From positions 1 through 24,117 of the IMG/VR virus record IMGVR_UViG_3300000595_000005: a stretch of 24,117 nucleotides of DNA, one strand, 5' to 3'. Of the stretch, positions 1 to 6,584 are shown one piece after another. The notes under the pieces were generated by a model that saw only the letters and a list, made by a program, of their open reading frames with translations, did not search any database and was not told the origin of the DNA. The stretch is from a virus. Each line of letters opens with the position of its first letter. Positions within the stretch are counted from its first letter, which is position 1. The position numbers and the translations under genes are program-made.

Positions 1-1032
1 GTCATTAACGCCACCCATTATTATAACATATTCTCCGCCCGCCCCTGATACTTCCGTAAACCTTGCGGACATCCCACGAGCCTGGTTGCCGGAAATGCCC
101 ATATTAACTACGGTCCATGTAGTGCCAAGCAATGAACTTAGCTGACTTTGGTAATAGCCAAGGTTTGTTAGACTATCGCCCATTGTGTATATGGTGTGAT
201 CTCGTTTAACCATCGTCGGTGTAGTGCTATTCAATGTTGGAAAAGGTAGCGTTGATATAGGCACAGCCTGTACCCTCCCGCTAAATGCCGTACCTGGGCT
301 AACTAGTATATTGCTATATGTGCCGCCATTATATGGTTGAATGTTAATGTTTGGATAAAACAAATCACTTGCTAACGTTAAATTCCCAGATATTGTGCCA
401 CCAGTTAAGGGAAGGTAAGTCGATAAATCAGTTAATCTAACAACATCGTTAGGATTAGTTGGTACATTATCAACTTGTGCTGCATGTACGCTTAACAATG
501 AATCGATGAAATTCATCGAGTTATTGTTGTTACCTATGTTTTGCAACGAGATTCTATTTGAATCTATAGTTATTTGTGATATACCTTCCTTTATAGCCAC
601 CTTTCCATTGAATACTAGATAATTGTAATGACCTAATCCTGGGCCAAGGTTATCCCATGTGAATGTTGCGTTCAATCCCGAATTTCCGGGATTTTTGAAC
701 GTTGTAGTATTCTTAAACTCCCAACTCCCGCCTATCGTATTATTCCCATGATTAAACTGCCAAGGGCTTATATAGTTGCTTGACGAATCGGCCTTTGCAA
801 TGTAAAAACGCCTCAAATATTTACTATAAACAACTGCATCATACTTTTGAGTTGATGGGTTGTAGACGTAGGTTACTCGGTAATTTACGCCACCATTGTT
901 GAAAATGTTTGGAATAAATTGTGGGCTGAAAGTTGGCGAAGCGGTTATCCGTGTCGTATCGTTTACCGCGTTTATTTGCCCTGATACTTTAAGGCTTAGA
1001 AATACTGTGAGGATTAATAGCAGTTTCTTCAT
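1..1032 (-). CDS. Secreted tail-fibre-like protein with SGNH/GDSL hydrolase domain (partial, C-terminus beyond window)
   Basis: Reading from ATG at 1032, the frame stays open for 344 codons to the window edge, so the C-terminus is missing. Residues 1-19 (MKKLLLILTVFLSLKVSGQ) look like a Sec signal peptide without a lipobox cysteine. The middle holds the phage tail motif YLPLTGGTISGNLTL, typical of tail-fibre and collar proteins. The end has SGNH-hydrolase blocks: GDSL at 285-288 (Ser287 the likely nucleophile), a block II-like glycine in NMGISGN (310-316) and GVND at 341-344 (block III GxND). The block V Asp/His would lie outside the window. SGNH enzymes are esterases or deacetylases, often acting on O-acetylated glycans; here the target could be a capsular or cell-wall polysaccharide. 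A signal peptide on a tail-type protein is odd and may instead mean it is exported by the host. Domain assignment is firm; role is inferred. Confidence 0.85.
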   Translation of the reverse strand, partial: MKKLLLILTVFLSLKVSGQINAVNDTTRITASPTFSPQFIPNIFNNGGVNYRVTYVYNPSTQKYDAVVYSKYLRRFYIAKADSSSNYISPWQFNHGNNTIGGSWEFKNTTTFKNPGNSGLNATFTWDNLGPGLGHYNYLVFNGKVAIKEGISQITIDSNRISLQNIGNNNNSMNFIDSLLSVHAAQVDNVPTNPNDVVRLTDLSTYLPLTGGTISGNLTLASDLFYPNINIQPYNGGTYSNILVSPGTAFSGRVQAVPISTLPFPTLNSTTPTMVKRDHTIYTMGDSLTNLGYYQSQLSSLLGTTWTVVNMGISGNQARGMSARFTEVSGAGGEYVIIMGGVND

Positions 1033-1078
1033 TTGAAGCACTTTTAATTTTTCTATAAAAGTACATCAAATACTATAA

Positions 1079-1624
1079 TTATTTACTATCTGTTAATTTA
1101 ATTCCTTCACTTACCCAACTATGATCTTGTATTAACCTATAAGTTCTTACTATTGCAAAATTGATTAATTTAAAATAACTTATCTTAATTCCATATTTGC
1201 TCATGTCTTGTATTTTTGACATTATATGCGTTTCAATCACCGCTGGATTAATTGTTAGAATATCATTTGTGAAAATATAATCAGATAATTCCCCCATCAC
1301 CATATTTGAAATAGTTTGTTCAGGGTAAAGCATGTTGTTATATAATAATTCAATATCTATTATCTCATATCCCATACACCCATTTACAGTAACGGTTTTA
1401 ATGTCTTTTGATGTTAGAGTTTGCATAGGCATACTTACAACACGCAACCTGCTACATTGAATGTAAAAGTTATCAAGCAATGGTATGCGAAAATGAAGTC
1501 CACCTTTCAATAATTTTTGATTTTTACCAAAACGAACCCTTATAGCTTGCTCCCATGGTTGAACTATAATCCAAAACTTAAATACGTTTAGGATGTAATC
1601 TAAAAACTCTTTTATGCTTCCCAT
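1079..1624 (-). CDS. SPFH/band-7 (stomatin/prohibitin-like) domain protein
   Basis: 181 aa. After a hydrophobic N-terminal stretch (about residues 8-21, FLDYILNVFKFWII) comes a recognisable SPFH domain: VQPWEQAIRVRFGK (21-34), GGLHFRIPLLD (41-51), then MQTLTSKDIKTVTVNG (67-82) followed by a Y-x-I-x-D-like strand, and the YGIKIS turn near 144-149 corresponding to the usual GIxV motif. SPFH proteins such as HflK, HflC, stomatin and prohibitin oligomerise on membranes and organise or regulate proteases and channels. This one is short and lacks the long C-terminal coiled coil of HflK/HflC, so it is close to a bare domain with a membrane anchor. It lies between small hypothetical genes and the SGNH protein, downstream of the tail genes. 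Family assignment is good; function in a phage is unknown, possibly interaction with host FtsH/HflKC or membrane remodelling. Confidence 0.8.
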   Translation of the reverse strand: MGSIKEFLDYILNVFKFWIIVQPWEQAIRVRFGKNQKLLKGGLHFRIPLLDNFYIQCSRLRVVSMPMQTLTSKDIKTVTVNGCMGYEIIDIELLYNNMLYPEQTISNMVMGELSDYIFTNDILTINPAVIETHIMSKIQDMSKYGIKISYFKLINFAIVRTYRLIQDHSWVSEGIKLTDSK

Positions 1625-1684
1625 TTTTTTAAATGATTATATACTATTTGTTTGAGCCGTTCTGTTTTTAAAATCATTTGGCTT

Positions 1685-1927
1685 TTAAGCTGGTTTGGCT
1701 TTTTGTGCATACGATGCCAAAACATTGTTTCTATGGGTATTTTCTACATCTGTCATCAAATAACCCATTTGTATTAGTCCATTATATGCATCTATGCGTG
1801 CATTTTCTTCGGTGTCAGCCCAATAACTAACGTCATCACAATTCCATGTGCCATAGCAATCAAAGCCGCCTTTACGCGGTTTAGTTTTAAATAGTTTATT
1901 AAACTGAAAGTGTGTCATTTTTTTCAT
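1685..1927 (-). CDS. Hypothetical 80-aa protein
   Basis: Small soluble protein with a basic N-terminus (FKTKPRKGG) and a middle with three aromatic/cysteine clusters (FDCYGTWNCDDVSYWAD), followed by a helix-forming segment. No family recognised. Its ATG overlaps the TGA of the 53-aa gene upstream in an ATGA arrangement (1924-1927), which suggests translational coupling and supports this start. It is part of the run of small genes between the tail operon terminator and the SPFH gene. Confidence 0.65.
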   Translation of the reverse strand: MKKMTHFQFNKLFKTKPRKGGFDCYGTWNCDDVSYWADTEENARIDAYNGLIQMGYLMTDVENTHRNNVLASYAQKAKPA

Positions 1928-2085
1928 GGCAATTCTATTTCGTCAATATTTACATCTTCAACCCATTCTCCGGTTATTAATTGAACTTCCCAAATTTGTT
2001 TATGATAGTCATAATAAATTGAGGCTTCAATTTCTTCATAAGTACCACGTCCTTGGTAATATGGATTGTTTTCTATGCTTGTCAT
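1924..2085 (-). CDS. Hypothetical 53-aa acidic protein
   Basis: Small ORF starting with ATG at 2085 (MTSIENNPYY...) and ending in ...DVNIDEIELP at a TGA that overlaps the next gene's ATG by the ATGA arrangement. The protein is acidic and rich in Tyr, Glu and Ile, with no cysteine and no membrane segment; it resembles a small folded beta-rich domain, but no family is recognised. The start/stop overlap with the downstream gene and the sensible residue composition are the main evidence that it is real. Confidence 0.6.
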   Translation of the reverse strand: MTSIENNPYYQGRGTYEEIEASIYYDYHKQIWEVQLITGEWVEDVNIDEIELP

Positions 2086-2133
2086 TTTCGTGTGTTTTTA
2101 TATTGGTGTCTTAAAATTGGGTTTTTCAGTTAC

Positions 2134-2298
2134 TCAATCCCACAGATTTATGATTACAATTATTGAATTAAGCGTAAAAAAAATAGCATTAGCGACTAAT
2201 AATATTTCATTATGGTCACTTATACATAAGCCGATGCATATAAGATTTAACATCGATACAATGTAATTTAAAATTACAAATCTGTTTTTTGTTCCCAT
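2134..2298 (-). CDS. Small two-helix membrane protein (holin-like size and topology)
   Basis: 54 aa from ATG at 2298 (MGTKNRFVILNYIV...); a TTG further upstream at 2337 would add 13 residues but runs into the hairpin region and is less likely. Two hydrophobic segments, about residues 7-24 and 30-50, are separated by a short polar turn (ISDHNE), and the C-terminus ends NLWD. Such size and topology fit a class II holin or another phage membrane peptide, and the position after the tail genes suits a lysis function, but no endolysin is visible next to it. The holin idea is only a topology-based guess; the coding call is moderate. Confidence 0.55.
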   Translation of the reverse strand: MGTKNRFVILNYIVSMLNLICIGLCISDHNEILLVANAIFFTLNSIIVIINLWD

Positions 2299-2330
2299 TT
2301 TGTTGGTTTCTAAAAGTGTATGTTTCTTAA

Positions 2331-2424
2331 CTACCAATCCCCAAGCCTTGTTTTAAAAAAGCGTTGGGGTGGTAGATTAAGCCCGTTATTTTCAGCATTG
2401 ACGGACTTTGGATGAACGGGTTAA
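2331..2424 (-). other. Two tandem hairpins in intergenic region
   Basis: The 126-nt gap between two small genes holds two inverted repeats. Hairpin A: CTACCA (2331-2336) plus CCCCAA (2339-2344) pair with TTGGGG (2364-2369) plus TGGTAG (2370-2375), 12 bp with a 2-nt bulge. Hairpin B: CCCGTT (2382-2387) pairs with AACGGG (2415-2420), flanked by TTAA on both sides. Neither is followed by a clear U-tract on the minus strand, so they are not simple intrinsic terminators. They could shape mRNA stability or attenuate transcription. Confidence 0.45.
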
Positions 2425-2688
2425 TTACGTTGTGGCTAAAAGTAAATCTGATAAATCTTGCTCGCCATTTAAGGTATAGCAATTGATACTAAAGCTATCG
2501 GTTGCTCCGTCTACTTTTGCATAGTCCTCAAACTTAGTGCCTACCCAATCAAAATCATTTGCGCGATATGGAATTTTAATTGCAACCGCTTCGTGGTGAT
2601 GGCTGTATGCACCAACTATGTTACTAAGTTCATCGATAATAAAACCTTGTTGTAGGTTTACAAATACTGTTGTGATTGATTTTTTCAT
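2425..2688 (-). CDS. Hypothetical 87-aa protein, first gene of the distal module
   Basis: ATG at 2688 gives MKKSITTVFVNLQQGF...; a longer reading from a GTG at 2802 would run through the terminator and promoter described here, so the shorter start is chosen. The sequence has an early beta segment, a HHHEAVAIKIPYRANDFDWVG stretch and an acidic C-terminal half ending in DLSDLLLATT. No signal peptide, membrane segment or known domain. A good Bacteroidota-type promoter lies about 45 bases upstream, making it the likely first gene of a separate transcription unit downstream of the tail operon. Function unknown. Confidence 0.65.
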   Translation of the reverse strand: MKKSITTVFVNLQQGFIIDELSNIVGAYSHHHEAVAIKIPYRANDFDWVGTKFEDYAKVDGATDSFSINCYTLNGEQDLSDLLLATT

Positions 2689-2732
2689 TGCCGTCAAAGC
2701 TAAAAGCACCGGCTTAATTACCAATGCTGAAA

Positions 2733-2763
2733 CAAATGTATTAATTAAAATAATACAATGCAA
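2733..2763 (-). promoter_or_regulatory. Bacteroidota-type promoter for the distal small-gene module
   Basis: On the minus strand TTG (2761-2763) is followed after 20 nt by TACATTTG (2733-2740), a perfect TAnnTTTG -7 box. The predicted transcript would start near 2726-2728, about 40 nt before ATG 2688. It sits directly downstream of a terminator-like hairpin, which strengthens the case for a unit boundary. Confidence 0.5.
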
Positions 2764-2790
2764 GTGTTTTGTGAAATAAATTTTAAAAAT

Positions 2791-2828
2791 GAAAAACCCC
2801 ACGCTCTTTTTAGGGAGTATAGGGTTTA
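2791..2828 (-). terminator. Probable intrinsic terminator of the tail operon
   Basis: On the minus strand AAACCC (2822-2827) pairs with GGGTTT (2794-2799), with inner pairs CTC/GAG and a short loop, followed by GTTTTTC and more T-rich sequence. It lies about 30 nt after the stop of the Mtd_N-like tail gene. The stem has internal mismatches, so strength is uncertain. Confidence 0.5.
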
Positions 2829-2857
2829 AAAATAGTCACCCTGCTACGGAGTATTTT

Positions 2858-3250
2858 CTACGGATTAATTACAAATGAGTACCCATCAACAAAATGCCCT
2901 GCTCCGTCATCGGGTTGCGAAATAGTAAATCCCGTTCCTGTCCATTGAACAAATAGGGTCCAGTCATAGCTTCCATCACTTGTTTTAACGGCTATATAAC
3001 GGGGGGCGGTTGCGCTTGTATAAGGAATAGTTAAGGGAGTGTTTGTTACCCCTGCAACTATTGTGTGCGCATCAGGGGCGGCGTTTGATTGAATCCAATA
3101 ATCTAAATCAGCCCATAAACCGGGGCCGACTTTAAAGTTTTTAATATCAGTTGATAGAGCGGCCTCACCGTCTGCAATCATAGGATTAACATACGCCCAT
3201 GTCGCCTCTACGTCTCGCCTCAATAATACAACTCCGTTTACTGTTATCAT
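2858..3250 (-). CDS. Mtd_N-like tail protein (tail fibre/receptor-binding type N-terminal fold)
   Basis: About 130 aa from ATG 3250, which shares a base with the upstream stop (TAATG), a coupling arrangement that favours this start over a TTG at 3301. The N-terminal half (MITVNGVVLLRRDVEATW..NPMIADGE.ALSTD...KVGPG.WADLDYW) follows the pattern RR-x-W-x-x-x-NP-x-L-x-x-GE-x-x-x-x-x-D-x-x-x-x-K-x-G-x-G common to many phage tail fibres and major tropism determinant N-termini. The second half has a beta-rich segment with Ser, Thr and Gly (YIAVKTSDGSYDWTLFVQWTGTGF). It probably sits at the tail tip or anchors fibres. It is the last gene of the main tail operon, just before a terminator. Family assignment is by motif pattern. 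Confidence 0.65.
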   Translation of the reverse strand: MITVNGVVLLRRDVEATWAYVNPMIADGEAALSTDIKNFKVGPGLWADLDYWIQSNAAPDAHTIVAGVTNTPLTIPYTSATAPRYIAVKTSDGSYDWTLFVQWTGTGFTISQPDDGAGHFVDGYSFVINP

Positions 3251-3816
3251 TAGTTTGCTTGCATTATTATTAGTGGTGTGCTTTGTATTGCATGTCCGCA
3301 ATCAATCGTATCAAATCTCAAAACACTATAAATTCCGGGTGCCTCAACATTTGCAATCAAGTCCCCGAATTGGTCTATTATCTCAACTGATAAGCCTAAC
3401 GGGGGTAAGGGATTAGTGTTTACCTTAACTAAATCCCCATCCCCTAAAAGAGTCCCTTTAAAAAGGGATAAAGCGTCAAATTGTGAGGATATATTAACGT
3501 TAGTGACTAATATTGTACCGCTCCATTCAATCTCATTGTTGTCAGTAAAAACAAAAGGTAATTTAACCCCGTTAAGTATGCAGTCTTGAAAATCACCAAC
3601 GTTTGCAGGGTCAACAAAATTAGTTATGCCGTCTAATTGCAACGTATAACTGTATTTACCTTGATAGTTATTTGATTTTCCTTTTCGGCTGTCCTTTGTG
3701 GTTGTTTCCTCTACGTCTGCTGTGAGGTCTAAAACTACGTTAGTAGCATGAGCGGCAACCGATAAGTGATCCCTTAAAGGAAAATAAATATCTAAGTTTT
3801 TACCCGCTAATAACAT
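3250..3816 (-). CDS. Tail-tube-like (TP901-1 major tail protein type) distal tail protein
   Basis: 188 aa. The region LDLTADVEETTTKDSRKGKS followed by YSYTLQLDGI matches the usual major-tail-protein core, in which a strand ending E-x-T-x-K-D-S is followed by a second strand ...S-x-x-D-G. A later stretch, FKGTLLGDGDLVKVN, suits the closing part of that fold. The C-terminal 50 residues (LGLSVEIIDQFGDLIANVEAPG...) look like an added small beta domain. A separate major tail protein already exists at 9256-9705, so this second copy probably works at the distal tail, as an adaptor or baseplate ring. It is coupled by TAATG to the Mtd_N-like gene. Fold assignment is a motif-level inference. Confidence 0.55.
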   Translation of the reverse strand: MLLAGKNLDIYFPLRDHLSVAAHATNVVLDLTADVEETTTKDSRKGKSNNYQGKYSYTLQLDGITNFVDPANVGDFQDCILNGVKLPFVFTDNNEIEWSGTILVTNVNISSQFDALSLFKGTLLGDGDLVKVNTNPLPPLGLSVEIIDQFGDLIANVEAPGIYSVLRFDTIDCGHAIQSTPLIIMQAN

Positions 3817-3850
3817 GCCTTAAAGGTATAAAAATTATTAATTAATTGAG

Positions 3851-6583
3851 TTAACCGTTTTCTCTACTATTCCGCTCATACTTTGCCTTGTAAGTATAAA
3901 TAACTTGTGCATCGCTATCGTCAAACTCCACAACAATTATATGTACTACTGAATTACGCAAATCGGCTGCAACTGAAAATGGCTGAAATAAAGTATCAAT
4001 AAACCCGTCAATTTGAAATAACCCGTAAAATGGTACATTATCACACTTTATATCGCCTTCCCAAATTATCATTGGCCTTTGATATGTACGCCCCCATGAG
4101 TTAATAACAGCAAAAGGCAACCGCCCTACTTTAGCCGTGGTCTGTAGCTGAAATTTAAGGCTATCAAATGTTGTGGCCGTCCCGTAAGTCAACCCATACA
4201 TAAATTGTCCCGCTAATCGCTTGTTTGGTGGGTATGTGAACAAAGTTAAATCAAGTTCCTTTGTTTCGGCTTTGCTGTAATTTGTTACGTTCGTAACGGT
4301 GTGAATTTCTCCTGTTTGAATGTTTGTAGCCGCCCCCGCCGAAGATACCGTTATGTTAAGTTCATCCAATAGGTAATAACCGGGATCACTTGCATCTACA
4401 TCACTATAAAAAGATGGTTTATAACTAACATGAGAAGGCGCTACATATTGCGTAGTGTCGTATAATTGAGCCTTTACACTATAAAACCTAACCGATACCG
4501 TACCAATGCTGCTTTCAGGGAATACCGGCGTTGATATGCTGTAGGATTGCCATGCAATGTAGTCAGTTACCGGAGTTCCTTTAATTCCGCATGCATCCCC
4601 CTCTGTATAATAAGCATCGGATAAATGCTCCCAAATTGTTTGTGAGGGCTGATTTGGTGGACTACTACCATTTGCTAAAAAATCCTGATATGATATTGAT
4701 TTAGTGTCTGCAACCTTTAAAAAGTATGCGTTACCGCTCGTTCCGTCAATATAAACCGCTGTGAATGAAAAAACATACCCCAAAGCATGACCTAATAAAG
4801 TATTAGTGTTTTGCGGAACTTTCCATTGGAATGATATGTTAAGTACTTTATTTGCTTGGTCTATTGTAAAAAAAGGCGCGTTATTTTCAAAGAAATTACT
4901 TGTGCCATCCGTAACCGTTACGGGTTTTACTTTTATCTCCCATTCTCCATCATACGCCCCGCTGCCTATAAATTCTGTAACAGGGTCATAATTAACAAAA
5001 GCGTCAACCGTACCTACTATGTGGTTATAATCTGTAGGTAAAGAACCCTGCACCGCTCCAATTTCAAACGATGGGTTTTCATAGAGTAAAGCCAAAATAT
5101 TAAAGTCAATTACCGCCTTTAAAATCCCGTATGAAAGGTCATAGTTTATTGATTGTTTTGGATTTATTGGTTTGCCTATTTTATTTGAGCCTACCTGTAA
5201 TATTCCCGGCTTATTTTGGCCTGTATTTATTAACGCTGTCATATCAGCGTTAAAAGTGTAGAACGATAAAGTATAATCAGCCTCTTGCAGTGTCTTATCG
5301 GCATAGTACAAATCATTCCAATTTACAAGCACAAAAGAGCCTTTATATTGAACTATTGTTAGTTTAACTGATTTGAGCAGGTTAGATAAAGCCGTGTATA
5401 CGTCTAACGGCGTTGCTGTGCCATCATAATAGTTATCCCCCCATGTAGACACATTCGCCCAAAATTGTTCGTCATACGCCCCGTTATTGCGTAATGAACT
5501 AACTATGGTTGTTTGTCCGTAATCATAATCCAACCAATCGAGGCAAATTTTAACTAAATAACTCCACCCAAACAACCCGTATTGCTGTGTGTAGATTTTA
5601 TTCATATCAGAATCGTACGTAAAAATTGCAGGGTTTCCGAACTGTTCGCCTTTTAATGATGCTAAACCGTCCGTAATAGTTAACGCAATTGGATATTCCG
5701 GGTCGCTGTATTCGTCTTGTGTTGGGTCTGGTAACAGCCAGCCTTGAAAGTCTAAAACATCATCCTTAAACAATTGCATAAACCATGTGCGCTCATCTGA
5801 TTTGGCAAATTCATCAACCACAAATAGCCCGTTATTAATTAAGTTAACGTCTAAAGTTGTGGCTAAAATTGGCTCTGTTTTATCTTCGCTTTGATTGGCT
5901 GTAGTTTTTATTAATGGGCTTCCTGTCCCGGTTAAATATAATGGATATATAGCGGGGTCATATTGATGTTTTTGGTCTAAAAAATCAAGCCTGTAAACAA
6001 CTGCATCCAAAATACTTTGAAACTGTAACCTATATTTACACCGTGTTAAATCCGGGTCATACGCTTTGATAGTAAAATCCTGTTCAATCGTGCAATCATT
6101 GGTGTCAACTGCCTTTATGAAGTAATCACCCGGCGCAATACCTGTGAATAATCCTACGCTATTTGATGAAACTAAAGCCCCTCCTAAATGATATAAAAAG
6201 TAAGTTACAGGTGAATATGAACTGACTGCAAACATATTTGCCGTTCCATCATTTGCCGCTACATTTGTTTCGTCTGTTTTGCTAAATGATTTTTCAAAAA
6301 TATCGCATGTGGGTGGTACGTAACCGCAATAAGGTGAATTTGAAAGCACCTCAACTGTAGCGTATGGCGAAAGTGTTTTAACGTGATACCTGTATTGTGT
6401 TGTGCCTTGACAGGTTACGGCAATAACCGTTCCATCTGTCGGCTTAGATGGGCCTCCTATGGCAGATGTGTTGTAATAATCAATAAATAAAGGGTCGGTA
6501 TCATCCCGAATTACTGTTGTCAATGTTCCGGGGCCAACTCCTACGGGTGGCGTATAAAAGCTATAAAGTGTTATATATGCCAT
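3851..6583 (-). CDS. Large distal tail / baseplate protein with SprB-like domain
   Basis: 910 aa, starting 1 nt after the tape measure stop, where tail-tip (Dit/Tal-like) proteins normally sit. Residues about 91-175 (CDIFEKSF... through GIAPGDYFIKAVDTNDCT) match the SprB/Ig-like repeat pattern, with G-x-Y-x-x-x-x-x-D-x-x-x-C near the end, common in Bacteroidota secreted proteins. Residues about 180-310 (CKYRLQFQSI.., then FQGWLLPDPTQDEYSD, LTITDGLASLKG) form a conserved-looking block seen in baseplate proteins of Bacteroidota prophages. The rest is beta-rich with many Thr, Tyr and Asn and ends in a basic tail (YKAKYERNSRENG). No transmembrane segment. Probable structural tail-tip or receptor-contact protein; exact functional class not certain. 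Confidence 0.75.
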   Translation of the reverse strand: MAYITLYSFYTPPVGVGPGTLTTVIRDDTDPLFIDYYNTSAIGGPSKPTDGTVIAVTCQGTTQYRYHVKTLSPYATVEVLSNSPYCGYVPPTCDIFEKSFSKTDETNVAANDGTANMFAVSSYSPVTYFLYHLGGALVSSNSVGLFTGIAPGDYFIKAVDTNDCTIEQDFTIKAYDPDLTRCKYRLQFQSILDAVVYRLDFLDQKHQYDPAIYPLYLTGTGSPLIKTTANQSEDKTEPILATTLDVNLINNGLFVVDEFAKSDERTWFMQLFKDDVLDFQGWLLPDPTQDEYSDPEYPIALTITDGLASLKGEQFGNPAIFTYDSDMNKIYTQQYGLFGWSYLVKICLDWLDYDYGQTTIVSSLRNNGAYDEQFWANVSTWGDNYYDGTATPLDVYTALSNLLKSVKLTIVQYKGSFVLVNWNDLYYADKTLQEADYTLSFYTFNADMTALINTGQNKPGILQVGSNKIGKPINPKQSINYDLSYGILKAVIDFNILALLYENPSFEIGAVQGSLPTDYNHIVGTVDAFVNYDPVTEFIGSGAYDGEWEIKVKPVTVTDGTSNFFENNAPFFTIDQANKVLNISFQWKVPQNTNTLLGHALGYVFSFTAVYIDGTSGNAYFLKVADTKSISYQDFLANGSSPPNQPSQTIWEHLSDAYYTEGDACGIKGTPVTDYIAWQSYSISTPVFPESSIGTVSVRFYSVKAQLYDTTQYVAPSHVSYKPSFYSDVDASDPGYYLLDELNITVSSAGAATNIQTGEIHTVTNVTNYSKAETKELDLTLFTYPPNKRLAGQFMYGLTYGTATTFDSLKFQLQTTAKVGRLPFAVINSWGRTYQRPMIIWEGDIKCDNVPFYGLFQIDGFIDTLFQPFSVAADLRNSVVHIIVVEFDDSDAQVIYTYKAKYERNSRENG

Positions 6584-6584
6584 T

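Noticed and set aside
2689-2802. GTG-initiated extension of the 87-aa gene
   Set aside because: It would cover a promoter and a terminator; ATG 2688 has a fitting upstream region.
3251-3301. TTG-initiated extension of the Mtd_N-like gene
   Set aside because: ATG 3250 is coupled to the upstream stop as TAATG and begins the conserved domain directly.
3821-3830. TATACCTTTA, same 10-mer as the box before the tRNA-like element
   Set aside because: No -33 element and only five bases from the start codon; probably chance in AT-rich sequence.
4806-5041. Two overlapping plus-strand frames opposite the distal tail gene
   Set aside because: Shadow frames without start context or protein-like composition.
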